DNA from: Acidithiobacillus ferrianus | Lineage (GTDB): Bacteria > Pseudomonadota > Gammaproteobacteria > Acidithiobacillales > Acidithiobacillaceae | DNA length: 64,000 nt | Direction of reading: 5' to 3' | Assembly: GCF_010378095.1 (NCBI RefSeq) | Contig: NZ_WNJL01000037.1 | Coordinates: 248,001 to 312,000 of the forward strand | Shown here: positions 23,927 to 31,879 of the stretch, piece after piece | How positions within the stretch are numbered: the stretch's first letter is position 1 | Layout: each line of letters begins with the position of its first letter | Made by a program: the position numbers and the translations under genes | The notes under the pieces: model-generated | What the model was told of the DNA's origin: nothing | Seen by the model: the letters and a program-made list of their open reading frames with translations, nothing else | Databases searched by the model: none

Positions 23927-24464
23927 AGCAATGGAAATAAGCCGAGCGGTGGGAGGGATTGCGACTGCTTACGGTGAGCAGCCGCGGCTATTGTTGAGCG
24001 GCGCAAACATAAGGCGGGCCGCCTTTTCGGAAAGTGAAGCGTTGATGGAACGTTCCATAGGGGAAGAAACTCCGTGGGTTCGCGGGGCTGTTAAGCGGCT
24101 TAACGAGCTTGCGGAGTTGCCATCTGGCTGGGATTCCTATAAAGCCAGGGTGGTATCTCATGCAGCTTTGAAGGCAACCTTCGATTTATTAAGCGAAGTA
24201 ATGCGCGACGACACCCCACTACCTTGGATCGTACCCATGGCCGATGGTCACGTCCAAGTTGAATGGCATACACATGAGATCGACTTTGAAATTGAAGTGG
24301 TTTCCTCAACGGTTCTACACGTGTTTCATGAAGACCATAGAACCGGGTTTACTGCTTGGGAAGACACGCTCCATTACGATCTTACACAGCTTGCCGAGTT
24401 CATTGGTGAACTGACGCGTCGGATACGCCGTGAAACGCCAAAACCAGCGCGAATGCCATACTAA
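23916..24464 (+). CDS. Cassette protein 2, 182 residues
   Basis: The start overlaps the TIGR04255 stop by 11 bases. The core R-L-N-E-L-A-E-L-P-S-G-W-D-S-Y-K-A is followed by W-I-V-P-M-A-D-G-H-V-Q-V-E-W-H and D-F-E-I-E-V, a pattern I have seen in unnamed small proteins next to TIGR04255 genes. The second half is rich in beta strands. No catalytic motif is evident. Expressed with its neighbours, it probably forms a complex with one of them. Confidence 0.65.
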   Translation: MAAEAMEISRAVGGIATAYGEQPRLLLSGANIRRAAFSESEALMERSIGEETPWVRGAVKRLNELAELPSGWDSYKARVVSHAALKATFDLLSEVMRDDTPLPWIVPMADGHVQVEWHTHEIDFEIEVVSSTVLHVFHEDHRTGFTAWEDTLHYDLTQLAEFIGELTRRIRRETPKPARMPY

Positions 24465-24473
24465 GAACGGCTC

Positions 24474-24896
24474 ATGCAAAGTTATCAAGATGATTCATCC
24501 ATACTGGATCAAGATATACTTTTACGGCGGATACCAATGCAGCCTGGGTCTCAGATTATTTGGAACGCCAACCTAGGCTGTTGGCGCCCCAGCAGCGCTG
24601 CATTTAAGGACCATCCCGATGGCTCCCCGATGTCGATTGCTCTCAAGCGCGTATTGGATGAATTGAATCTTCCGGTAAATCACCCCCTGAAAGGTTATGA
24701 GTGCACTCACGCACTAGCATCAATCACTGCAGGGCTTGCGCGAACGAATGGCCAAGAGGTGGCGAGGGACGCGCTGCCGGGTGACCCGGCGCATGGGGTA
24801 GTTGTGGGTCCGAAGAAGAAAGCTTCCAGGGAGCTTGCCCTCGCCGCTGCGTGGGTGGTGCCACCTGATATACCGCCTCCTTCTGGAGCGGAATAA
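24474..24896 (+). CDS. Cassette protein 3, 140 residues
   Basis: Begins 9 bases after the previous stop. Recognisable blocks are D-I-L-L-R-R-I, R-P-S-S-A-A-F-K-D and G-D-P-A-H-G-V-V-V-G, which recur in unnamed proteins of similar length. Arg-Arg-Ile near the start with Asp-His late could form a catalytic set, but no family is known to me. It ends 19 bases from the convergent replication-type gene. The three overlapping or tightly spaced genes make one transcriptional unit. Confidence 0.65.
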   Translation: MQSYQDDSSILDQDILLRRIPMQPGSQIIWNANLGCWRPSSAAFKDHPDGSPMSIALKRVLDELNLPVNHPLKGYECTHALASITAGLARTNGQEVARDALPGDPAHGVVVGPKKKASRELALAAAWVVPPDIPPPSGAE

Positions 24897-24915
24897 TAAA
24901 AATCGCAAAACTCCA

Positions 24916-25728
24916 TCAGAGGCGGACGACGGTTGGTCGAACGGACGGAAGCGCATCGTTACTGATGCCTGGACGCCCCGGAGCGGGGTTACTGGAAGAC
25001 GGTGGTGCGCCAGGGCCACGCGGCTGACGATTCACCGGTTGTTGCCTGGTGACCCACTCCGTCCGCAGCTTTTCAGCGTCGCGCAGCAGCAGATCCACCT
25101 GGTGCATGCCCTGCACGTAAAAGCGGCCGTTATGGTTGACAAAGAAGGCTGCCACGGCGGGGGATTCATCCTGACCGAGCCGTTTGACCAGATGGGCCAG
25201 TTGGCCATTCACCTTCTGGTTGCGCACAGGCTCCGTACCGTAGCGCCCTTGGTAAGCCTGGCTGTAGGCTTCCCATGTGGCGGTCGTTGGTGCCGATTCG
25301 GATGCGACAGAGGTGCGCTTGCGCACCACTGGCGAATCTTTATTTTGATGATTTGGATGGTGTTTCCTACATGATGGTTTAGATGATGATTCAAGGGGTG
25401 ACATCGGTGTCACCGGGGGGTGACTCTCTGTCACCACCCCCACCGTCAGCTTGTCACCCCCCCACGACACCTGAAGATGGTAAAGGTTGGAGGTCCTGGA
25501 CCCGTCCTGGCGAAACCGCGCTTCTGTCCGAATTAGTCCACAGGACGTCATGTCCTGAACGTGACGTTGAACTGATCGCTGGGATAGGTTGCATTTTTTT
25601 GCCACCCCGGCTATTCCAGGCCAGCAGGTCCCTTGGTCATCAGCATGATCAGCCAAGGCCAGCAAGACCAATTTTACGGGGGCCGGCAGATCGAGCCCCC
25701 AGGCCCAAACCATACATTTTATGCTCAT
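24916..25728 (-). CDS. Winged-helix replication-type protein
   Basis: 270 residues. The N-terminal 90 residues form a HTH_36-type winged helix: P-V-K-L-V-L-L-A-L-A-D-H-A-D-D-Q-G, then G-V-A-K-K-C-N-L-S-Q-R-S-V-Q-R-H-V. This domain is common in plasmid and phage replication initiators or primase-like proteins. A linker and a second helical domain (W-E-A-Y-S-Q-A-Y-Q-G-R-Y-G-T-E-P) follow, then a Pro-rich tail. It starts directly at the stop of the upstream gene (TAA-ATG), so translation is coupled. It may start replication of the excised circle; a transcription-factor role is the alternative. Confidence 0.6.
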   Translation of the reverse strand: MSIKCMVWAWGLDLPAPVKLVLLALADHADDQGTCWPGIAGVAKKCNLSQRSVQRHVQDMTSCGLIRTEARFRQDGSRTSNLYHLQVSWGGDKLTVGVVTESHPPVTPMSPLESSSKPSCRKHHPNHQNKDSPVVRKRTSVASESAPTTATWEAYSQAYQGRYGTEPVRNQKVNGQLAHLVKRLGQDESPAVAAFFVNHNGRFYVQGMHQVDLLLRDAEKLRTEWVTRQQPVNRQPRGPGAPPSSSNPAPGRPGISNDALPSVRPTVVRL

Positions 25729-26487
25729 TTATGCATCCTCCCAAAAAAGATCGCCATTTTGCGATTTTGGCGTATTTTTCGGCTTTGGCTTGCGTCCAGC
25801 AGGGGATTTCACTGCACGAGCACCGGCAACCAAAACCTCAATCAATTCATCAACCGGCGTGTTCATGGTGATTTCATGGCCAATAAAATCAACCTGAATC
25901 AAGTCAGAATTGAAATATTTCTCAGCGTCACGGAATTCGTTGCCGGCCTGCTCATCACTGATATTCAAGGTCTTGGCAATATCCATGAATGACAGGTGAT
26001 GGCAATTGCGCAGGAGCAACACAGCCGCATACTTCTGCTTCAGCTTGCCAATATGCAGGTTAAACTCTGCAATTTCTGCCAAGCGCTCGGCTTCGGCTTC
26101 CGCGTCATTTTCGTCTTGTATTTCATTTGCATAGGCGCTTAGATGATCGCTTATGTAATCAACGTCCTTGTTTATTCCACGGAGTTTAAGGCGGGCTTGA
26201 ATTTCCTTGGAAATAAGACGCCAGTCGCTGGAATCGTCGATTTTGTCGAATAATTTCGAGCTTTTAGGATCGGGCCGGAATTCAGGATTTTCCCCAGAAT
26301 TTTGCTCTCGATCCCATTGATCTGTGGTCAGTGATGGGGTTTTTGGGGAGGGAATTTCCGGGCAAACGGTGATGCTAGAGACAGAGATCCCCAACCCCAA
26401 CCGGGAGAAATAGTGCTCCTCGGCTGTGGCTGTCTTGTGGTGGGCTTGGATTGGGTCTAAACTTGAACTACGGATGAAAGAAATCAT
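25729..26487 (-). CDS. Protein with a sigma-region-4-like helix-turn-helix
   Basis: 252 residues from the ATG at 26487, which has AAAGGAG 8 bases upstream. Residues ~148-190 read K-L-K-Q-K-Y-A-A-V-L-L-L-R-N-C, then L-S-F-M-D-I-A-K-T-L-N-I-S-D-E-Q-A: the spacing of sigma-70 region 4 (ArpU/RinA-type late regulators share it). The N-terminus is polar and probably disordered; the C-terminus is basic. Coupled to the replication-type gene by TAA-ATG. No AATTTGGCA motif precedes it. This makes it a candidate activator of the 15-copy motif, by inference only. Confidence 0.55.
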   Translation of the reverse strand: MISFIRSSSLDPIQAHHKTATAEEHYFSRLGLGISVSSITVCPEIPSPKTPSLTTDQWDREQNSGENPEFRPDPKSSKLFDKIDDSSDWRLISKEIQARLKLRGINKDVDYISDHLSAYANEIQDENDAEAEAERLAEIAEFNLHIGKLKQKYAAVLLLRNCHHLSFMDIAKTLNISDEQAGNEFRDAEKYFNSDLIQVDFIGHEITMNTPVDELIEVLVAGARAVKSPAGRKPKPKNTPKSQNGDLFWEDA

Positions 26488-26836
26488 CGCTAAGCTCCTT
26501 TGAGCATAACGAGTTGATTTCACAGCCCTTTTTTGCGTTGCCTGCGCCCGGTGGGCAGGGCCTCAAGGCCCTTGGTTCCGGTTGCCCCAAGAGATGGAGC
26601 GGCGATTCATTTAAGCAACTTACTGATTCAACTCAAAATTCGTTCAGCAAGAGCCTGCGCGGGATCCTCGATCGGCGGCGTTTCGCTCGGTCAAGGCATT
26701 GTTTATACTGAAAAATCTAAACCCGCTCTTGATTTTTCAGTCCGGAAGCGTGGATCCGGTCCATTGCAAGTCCCAGGTTAAGGCTTGGTCACTGTTTGGT
26801 ATCATAAGCCCCTACAGACCCCAAGTCAACACTTTT
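26488..26836. other. Gene-free gap with an 11-bp inverted repeat
   Basis: No convincing gene is seen between the sigma-like gene and brnA. The one clear structure is ACTGAAAAATC (26707-26717) facing GATTTTTCAGT (26731-26741) across 13 bases, a perfect pair with AT-rich ends. It could be an operator of the sigma-like/replication unit or a stem of a terminator for brnTA. Confidence 0.45.
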
Positions 26837-27130
26837 TTACGCGGCGGATATGGCTTCATCCTTCACGGCCTCATCCAGTACCTCTTGAGGAACCCCGCGT
26901 TTTTTCAGGGCAGCAATCAGCCGGGCGGTGGCTCCGAAGGTGTACCGCGCTTCATCCTTCCGTAGCCCCTCGCTCACATACGCCTTGAGCAACGGCTGGT
27001 AGCCAGAGAATCCGCGCTGTGGTGCGATCTCTTTCAGGGATTCCACCACGTCTACCGGTATCCGCAGCGTGACCGAGGTCATGGGGCGCTCTTTGTTCAG
27101 ACGGGTTTTGATACGTTCAGGAATGCTCAT
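26837..27130 (-). CDS. brnA: BrnA-type antitoxin (ribbon-helix-helix)
   Basis: 97 residues from the ATG at 27130 (GAGG 7 bases upstream). M-T-S-V-T-L-R-I-P-V-D-V-V-E-S-L-K-E-I-A is the CopG/MetJ-type strand-helix-helix that dimerises and binds the operator. It overlaps the end of the toxin gene by 14 bases, the usual toxin-first order of brnTA. The antitoxin would neutralise BrnT and repress the pair. Confidence 0.8.
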   Translation of the reverse strand: MSIPERIKTRLNKERPMTSVTLRIPVDVVESLKEIAPQRGFSGYQPLLKAYVSEGLRKDEARYTFGATARLIAALKKRGVPQEVLDEAVKDEAISAA

Positions 27131-27416
27131 AATCTTGCCTCTCATCATTCGTCAGTTTGCGGGCCGAAATAATGCGGATGGATTCGCCTTCGATCTCGAT
27201 ATGTACTACGAACAGCAGGTGCCCCGCCGCGCTGGAGCCAATGGCCGCATCTCTGGCCTCATGATTGCTACTGGCGTCCACCAAGCGAAAGAATGGATCG
27301 AAAAACACGGTCGCCCCTTCCTCGAATGTCACCCCGTCATGTTTTCTGGGATTGCTGGCGGCTTTCCTGTCGTCCCAGACAAAAGAAAGTCCGTTCAGTT
27401 CGTAATGGATGTCCAT
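27117..27416 (-). CDS. brnT: BrnT-type toxin (ribonuclease)
   Basis: 99 residues: L-S-F-V-W-D-D-R-K-A-A-S-N-P-R-K-H-D-G-V-T-F-E-E-A and, near the end, I-R-I-I-S-A-R-K-L-T-N-D-E-R match BrnT (DUF497), a RelE-fold ribonuclease that halts translation. Its location just inside the right attachment site and overlap with brnA suggest it stabilises the integrated element by post-segregational killing. The first Met would give 7 extra residues with a poorer ribosome site. Confidence 0.85.
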   Translation of the reverse strand: MDIHYELNGLSFVWDDRKAASNPRKHDGVTFEEGATVFFDPFFRLVDASSNHEARDAAIGSSAAGHLLFVVHIEIEGESIRIISARKLTNDERQDYEHS

Positions 27417-27481
27417 GGTGGTCAGGATAGAGAGCAAGATTTACATTGTCAATACCATGGCGGCGAACGGATTCACGGATC

Positions 27482-27509
27482 CTTGGCACAATTCTGGCAC
27501 AATGGCACA
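27482..27509 (+). promoter_or_regulatory. Right-end cluster of TGGCACA repeats
   Basis: CTTGGCACA (27482-27490), TCTGGCACA (27493-27501) and ATGGCACA (27502-27509) mirror the left-end cluster at 1495-1548, about 100 bases inside attR. Probable integrase arm sites. Confidence 0.5.
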
Positions 27510-27604
27510 GCGTTCATTATGGTTTTTATATGTTCTGATGTGTTCATATATGATGGTTTTGGATGAAGTTTTTCTGTGGCATGTAGTGTCTGAAAGGGGT
27601 ATCT

Positions 27605-27655
27605 GTCGCGTTCGCAATGCGAAGGTCGGGAGTTCGATCCTCCTCCGCTCCACCA
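27605..27655 (+). repeat. attR core: partial tRNA-Ala repeat
   Basis: Exact 51-bp copy of 1405-1455. The 5' half of the tRNA is missing here, so it is not a second tRNA gene. Confidence 0.93.
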
Positions 27656-27663
27656 CTATTCAG

Positions 27664-27690
27664 CGCCCAACCGTTCTCGGTTGGGCGTTT
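27664..27690 (+). terminator. Probable native tRNA-Ala terminator
   Basis: CGCCCAACCG-TTCT-CGGTTGGGCG is a perfect 10-bp stem followed by TTTCC, 8 bases after attR. It would follow the tRNA in the unoccupied chromosome. Confidence 0.8.
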
Positions 27691-28187
27691 CCTTTGTGGA
27701 ATCCGCCCGCCACGCGGGGTTCCCGGCCATTCTGCGGGTGCCACCAGCCGGTCGCCCGAGCGCCACCACGCGCCCGGTTCGCCCCTGTCCCGCCCTATCT
27801 TCTCTCGAAACCTGCGCCAACTTCTTCGCCGTGGCACTCGCAGACGGCGTTGTGCATCAACCACTTGTGCGCGTGCCGATGCGAATGGTTGGCTCGCGGG
27901 TTTGCACGAGCAAAGCAGAACGGCAAACCCGCGAGGCCAGCCTCCAGGTCAGCCCTTGGGCGGGAATGCCCAACACGATGGCCCGCACCAGAATCAGCGG
28001 TTTGCGGCCTTTTCAGTAGGAGCCGAGACCAATCAAGGTCTGGCCGAGATTCGCCTTGAGTTCCTTCTGCGCCTCGAAAGAAACCTTCTACGCCGGGAAA
28101 ACCGTTTCAATCAGCGCGGGCGCATCCTTCAGGACCAGTGGCGTGAGCGTTGTCGTTATTGTCTTTGCATGCATCGCGTGTGCTTCT
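27691..28187. other. Gene-free, GC-rich region
   Basis: Frames here are long in several phases because of high GC, but none has a ribosome site, domain or coherent composition. A minus-strand stretch near 28090-28020 (V-S-F-E-A-Q-K-E-L-K-A-N-L-G-Q) may be a relic of a decayed gene. Nothing further can be supported. Confidence 0.4.
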
Positions 28188-29246
28188 TCAATGGGGCGCC
28201 ATGGCTTCGGGCGACAGCCAGCCTTGCGACTTCAGCCGTTCTTCCGCAATGGCGAGCTGGCGGGGAGTGAACTGCTGCTTGCGGGCGTTCCAGTCATAGA
28301 CCCGACGCGCCACGCTGTCGTGTTGGGTCGCGCCTTCGCGGCTCATCACCCAATGCACGGTGGCTAGCAACTCCAGGCCGTAGGGCGATTCGAAACCTTC
28401 GACCAGGCGCGTGACGCGCTCAAAGCGGGCGCGGCTGATTTCGTGCTGGTCGAGGTAGTCCTTGGCTTCCTCCACTGCGCCCGGCACGAGGCTCAAGGGC
28501 TTGTCGGGTGCGTCGCCGCCGTCGGCGTAACCTGCGATCAGGTGACCTTCGACTGCGCGCAGCACGTGCCGCAGGTTTTCCGCGTAGGGGCCGTAGTGAT
28601 GCTTGACGTAAGTGAGCCGCAACGGCTCACCGGCTTCCTGCATGAAGTACATGAGCTTGTGGATTTCCAGCAGGGTGACGAAGGGGTCGAGCAAGCCGCC
28701 GAGGTAACGTTGAATGAGTTCAACCAAAGCAGCCCGACCCGCCGTCATCTTGGGTACTTCCCGGACGTGGGACATCTTGTCGCTGGCAGGCGCACCGTTG
28801 GGTTCGAATACGAGCACCTGCACGTCGGTAAGGCCCGCCAAGGCCCGCTCGATGCGGGGGCGCACCTCGTTCCAGTCCAGCCCACCCAGGCCGCTGCCCA
28901 GCGGGGGAATGGCAATGGAGCGAATGCCTTTGTCGCGGATGACCTTGACGAGATCGGCAAGGCCCGACTCGATGTCCTCCATGCGGCTCTTGCCGCGCCA
29001 GTGCCGCTTGGTGGGAAAGTTGACGATGAAGCGCGGCGGCGTGAGCTGGCCCGTCTCGTAGACGAACATGCGGCCCGGCTGTACGGCTTCGCGCTTGCAG
29101 GCGGCCTCGTAAGCCTTGAAGTTTTCGGGGAAGGCGTTCTTGAACTGCAAGGCGATACCGCGCCCCATCACGCCAACGCAGTTGACAGTGTTGACCAGCG
29201 CGTCAGCCTCGCACTTGAGGATGTTGCCTGAGGTGTACTCGATCAT
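28188..29246 (-). CDS. darG: DarG macro-domain antitoxin
   Basis: 352 residues. The N-terminal macro domain is clear: G-N-I-L-K, A-D-A-L-V-N-T-V-N-C-V-G-V-M-G-R-G-I-A, and P-P-L-G-S-G-L-G-G-L. It removes ADP-ribose from thymidine on DNA, reversing DarT. The C-terminal ~190 residues (L-V-E-L-I-Q-R-Y ... L-M-Y-F-M-Q-E-A) form the DarT-binding half of full DarG proteins. It follows darT by 18 bases. Length and order are those of intact DarTG, an anti-phage toxin-antitoxin system. Confidence 0.92.
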   Translation of the reverse strand: MIEYTSGNILKCEADALVNTVNCVGVMGRGIALQFKNAFPENFKAYEAACKREAVQPGRMFVYETGQLTPPRFIVNFPTKRHWRGKSRMEDIESGLADLVKVIRDKGIRSIAIPPLGSGLGGLDWNEVRPRIERALAGLTDVQVLVFEPNGAPASDKMSHVREVPKMTAGRAALVELIQRYLGGLLDPFVTLLEIHKLMYFMQEAGEPLRLTYVKHHYGPYAENLRHVLRAVEGHLIAGYADGGDAPDKPLSLVPGAVEEAKDYLDQHEISRARFERVTRLVEGFESPYGLELLATVHWVMSREGATQHDSVARRVYDWNARKQQFTPRQLAIAEERLKSQGWLSPEAMAPH

Positions 29247-29264
29247 GGCTGTGCTCCTCTCATT

Positions 29265-29915
29265 TCAGTAATACCAGTCCGCGCAGACTTCGACCATGGG
29301 CCGATGCCCGTGCTGTGGCATGGCGTTGACCACTTGGCCGTAGACGGCGGCCGAGTGAACGCCGATGCGTTCGATCAGGTGCCAAGGGAAACGGTGCTCC
29401 AGCAGAAACTCCGCTTGCTTGCCTTCCTTGTGCACCCGCCAGTCACGGGCCTGCACGGCAGTCCAGTTGATCTCGCCCAGATGCGCGAGATCGCAGCGAT
29501 CCTCGAAAAAATATGAGCCTGCATTCGAGAGCGTGAAAGCCCAGCGCGCGGGTTGCGCGTTGGCCCATTCAACGACGGCGTGCAGGTCGGCCTCGAAGTG
29601 CAGGATCGGCCCTTGCCCCCCACGATAGGCCAACTCCTGATGGTTACCCTGGTAGATCAGGTAGAGCATCACGGAGCGCGGGCAGAAATAGAACGGCACG
29701 CAGTCGCCGACGTGCAGGTCGGGATAGCTGCTGAGACGCAGTTCGTTCAAGCGCCGCTGCTTAATGCTGCTCATGCCGATGGTCGTGCCAGCAGGCGCGC
29801 ACCGAACCACCTCCGCATCGCACCAGAAGAAACCGTCAGCCACGATGGAGGGCAGACGATCTACATGGGCGATGTGGTAGATCTTCGGCTGCGGCGGCAC
29901 GAGCACGGCGTTCAT
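29265..29915 (-). CDS. darT: DarT DNA ADP-ribosyltransferase toxin
   Basis: 216 residues. Y-H-I-A-H-V-D-R-L-P-S-I-V-A-D-G binds NAD in the DarT family, and the catalytic Glu is expected at 169 in K-Q-A-E-F-L-L-E-H-R-F-P. The enzyme adds ADP-ribose to thymidine in single-stranded DNA and stops phage replication. The start overlaps the stop of the DUF3780 gene by ATGA, so toxin and antitoxin are translated from the DUF499-DUF3780 message. Confidence 0.92.
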   Translation of the reverse strand: MNAVLVPPQPKIYHIAHVDRLPSIVADGFFWCDAEVVRCAPAGTTIGMSSIKQRRLNELRLSSYPDLHVGDCVPFYFCPRSVMLYLIYQGNHQELAYRGGQGPILHFEADLHAVVEWANAQPARWAFTLSNAGSYFFEDRCDLAHLGEINWTAVQARDWRVHKEGKQAEFLLEHRFPWHLIERIGVHSAAVYGQVVNAMPQHGHRPMVEVCADWYY

Positions 29916-30538
29916 GACGTTTCGTCCCCAAACAGGTCAAGCGATGGACGGACGTCGTCCTTGCCACGGCTACTGCGGCGCGCGCGCGGAGCGAGCAAAT
30001 CGCTTTGTGCCACGTCGCCCAAGGCGTGTTTCAGGGCTGCGCGCCAGCCTTTGCCCGCGTCCATGACGCCACCCGTGCTCATCGCGGTCATGCCGAAGAG
30101 CCACCAGCGTTCTTCCGGGCGCAGCGCCAGCCAGTTGCGGACGGCGACGGGAATCTTCTCCGTGTCCATCTGCTCGACCGCCCACGCCAACACGCACAGT
30201 TCCTTGCCGAGCAAGCGATCCACCGGGTTGTCGCCGACCTTCCACGCACCGGGTTTCAAACCGTGCGCGGCCAAGCGCGCGTTGAAGGCTCGTTGCACCT
30301 CGGCGCGGATTGCCGTCCAGCGCGGGCGATCCAGCAGGACGCGGTCGATGACCGCGCTGTCGGCGCTGGCGGCCTGCAAGCCGAGGTGTTCGCTGATCTG
30401 GACCTTGCCGGTGCTGCTCTTGGGGATGACGACCTTGAAGTGATGCGGGTCGGAGATCGCAGGCACACCGAAGCCCAGCGTGTGCGGCACTTGCGCGCGC
30501 GCCTTGGGTGATTCGGTGTTTGCTGCGGCCTTGGCCAT
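29912..30538 (-). CDS. DUF3780 protein (anti-phage-associated)
   Basis: 208 residues from the ATG at 30538, with GAGGA just upstream. The sequence (L-G-F-G-V-P, H-F-K-V-V-I-P, W-R-A-A-L-K-H-A-L-G) fits DUF3780, described in multi-gene anti-phage loci with DUF499 and DUF1156 proteins. Its role there is not known. The 3' end of the broken DUF499 gene ends 2 bases before this ATG, so the original order DUF499-DUF3780-darTG is preserved. No DUF1156 methyltransferase is found in the window. Confidence 0.75.
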   Translation of the reverse strand: MAKAAANTESPKARAQVPHTLGFGVPAISDPHHFKVVIPKSSTGKVQISEHLGLQAASADSAVIDRVLLDRPRWTAIRAEVQRAFNARLAAHGLKPGAWKVGDNPVDRLLGKELCVLAWAVEQMDTEKIPVAVRNWLALRPEERWWLFGMTAMSTGGVMDAGKGWRAALKHALGDVAQSDLLAPRARRSSRGKDDVRPSLDLFGDETS

Positions 30539-30603
30539 CCTCAATCCTCCTGACTCACTTCGCCTGAACCGCCCCGAGTATTGTGGAGGCTGATTGAAGT
30601 AAG

Positions 30604-31545
30604 TCATGCCGCTTGACCGGCCTGACGTTCGAGTTGCTGATAATATTGTGCCTCAGCTTCTGCCGGAGGGATATAACCCAAGGGCTCCAGAAGTCGGTGA
30701 TGATTAAACCAATGTACCCATTCCAGGGTTGCCAATTCCAGGGATGCTTTGGTTTTCCAGGGTGCCCGACGATGGATTAATTCGGCCTTGTACAGCCCAT
30801 TGATGGTTTCTGCCAGGGCATTGTCATAGCTGTCTCCCTTGCTTCCCACAGAGGGTTCGATGTCCGCCTCGGCAAGCTGTTCTGTATAGCGGATGCTGAC
30901 ATATTGCGATCCCCGGTCGCTGTAGTGAATCAGGGATCGGTCCCGCTGTGGTTGTCGGGTATGGAGCGCTTGCTCCAGGGCATCCAGTACGAAGTCCGTA
31001 TGCATGGTAGAGCTGACCTGCCATCCCACAACCCGACGCGCAAACACATCAATCACGAAAGCAACATAGAGCCAGCCCTGCCAGGTGGACACATAGGTGA
31101 AATCCGAAACCCAGAGCTGATCAGGACGCTCCGCCCGAAAAATCCGGTGCACCCGGTCGCGTGGACAGGGTACCTGGGTGTCAGGAACAGTGGTGCGGAT
31201 CCGTTTACCGCGAATGACGCCCTGTATGCCCAGATGCCGCATCAGACGCTCTACGGTACAGCGCGCCACGGATATCCCTTCACGGTGCAGTTGCCTCCAC
31301 ACCTTATCGGCACCATAGACCTGCAGGTGTTCCTGCCAGATCCGTTGAATCTCTGGTAAAAGCAACGCGTCCCACTACGCCCGGGCACTGTGTAACGACG
31401 GGTTGCATTGTCGTGCCGCATAGCGCCGGTAGCCTGATGGGGCAATCTGCAAGACTCGGCAGATCGGCTCGACCCCAAAACGCCCTCGGTATTGATCGGT
31501 GAAACACCTCAACGCTTCAAACGGCGGTCGAGCTCCGCCTGGGCG
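30604..31545 (-). pseudogene. IS3 transposase orfB with an in-frame TAG
   Basis: The DDE integrase domain is intact from 31365: W-V-S-D-F-T-Y, then S-D-R-G-S-Q-Y and the final E in A-E-T-I-N-G. The frame continues upstream through Q-Y-R-G-R-F-G-V-E-P-I-C-R-V-L-Q to the orfA overlap in the -1 frame, as needed for the OrfAB fusion. A TAG at 31375-31377 interrupts it (A-R-A-stop-W-D-A); CAG would restore the expected Gln. The fusion transposase is therefore probably not made. Confidence 0.75.
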
Positions 31546-31832
31546 AAAAACGCGCTGGCCAGCTTCAGAATTTCATTCGCGCGCTGTAGTTCCTTGACCT
31601 CACGTTCCAGCTCCTTGATACGTTGGGTTTCGGCAGTGCTGACGCCGGGACGTTGGCCCGTATCGATTTCTGTACGTTTTACCCAGGCCAGAAGAGTCGA
31701 AGTTACGCAACCAATCTTGGGGGCAATGGATTCAGCAGCAGCCCACAGGGGGGGATATTCGTCGCGATGTTCCTGTACCAAGCGAACCGCACGCTCACGG
31801 ACTTCAGAAGAAAACTGTTTAGATTTGTTCAT
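31509..31832 (-). CDS. IS3 transposase orfA
   Basis: 107 residues: helix-turn-helix ([12 protein letters not shown], then [12 protein letters not shown]) followed by a leucine zipper ([18 protein letters not shown]). Normally joined to OrfB by -1 frameshifting; the reading frames here fit that. Confidence 0.88.
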   Translation of the reverse strand: MNKSKQFSSEVRERAVRLVQEHRDEYPPLWAAAESIAPKIGCVTSTLLAWVKRTEIDTGQRPGVSTAETQRIKELEREVKELQRANEILKLASAFFAQAELDRRLKR

Positions 31833-31879
31833 GGCTCCATTCTCTCAAAGATCGGGGCCTCCACCAAACCCGGGGCGGT

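Noticed and set aside
23243..24309. Minus-strand frames opposite the TIGR04255 cassette.
   Set aside because: They are complements of well-supported genes and have no ribosome sites or domains.
27605..27655. Second tRNA-Ala gene.
   Set aside because: Only the 3' 51 bases are present; the acceptor 5' strand and D arm are missing, so it is the attachment-site copy.
27617..28270. Long open frame right of attR.
   Set aside because: It runs through the tRNA repeat and terminator and has basic, Arg-rich shadow composition and no ribosome site.
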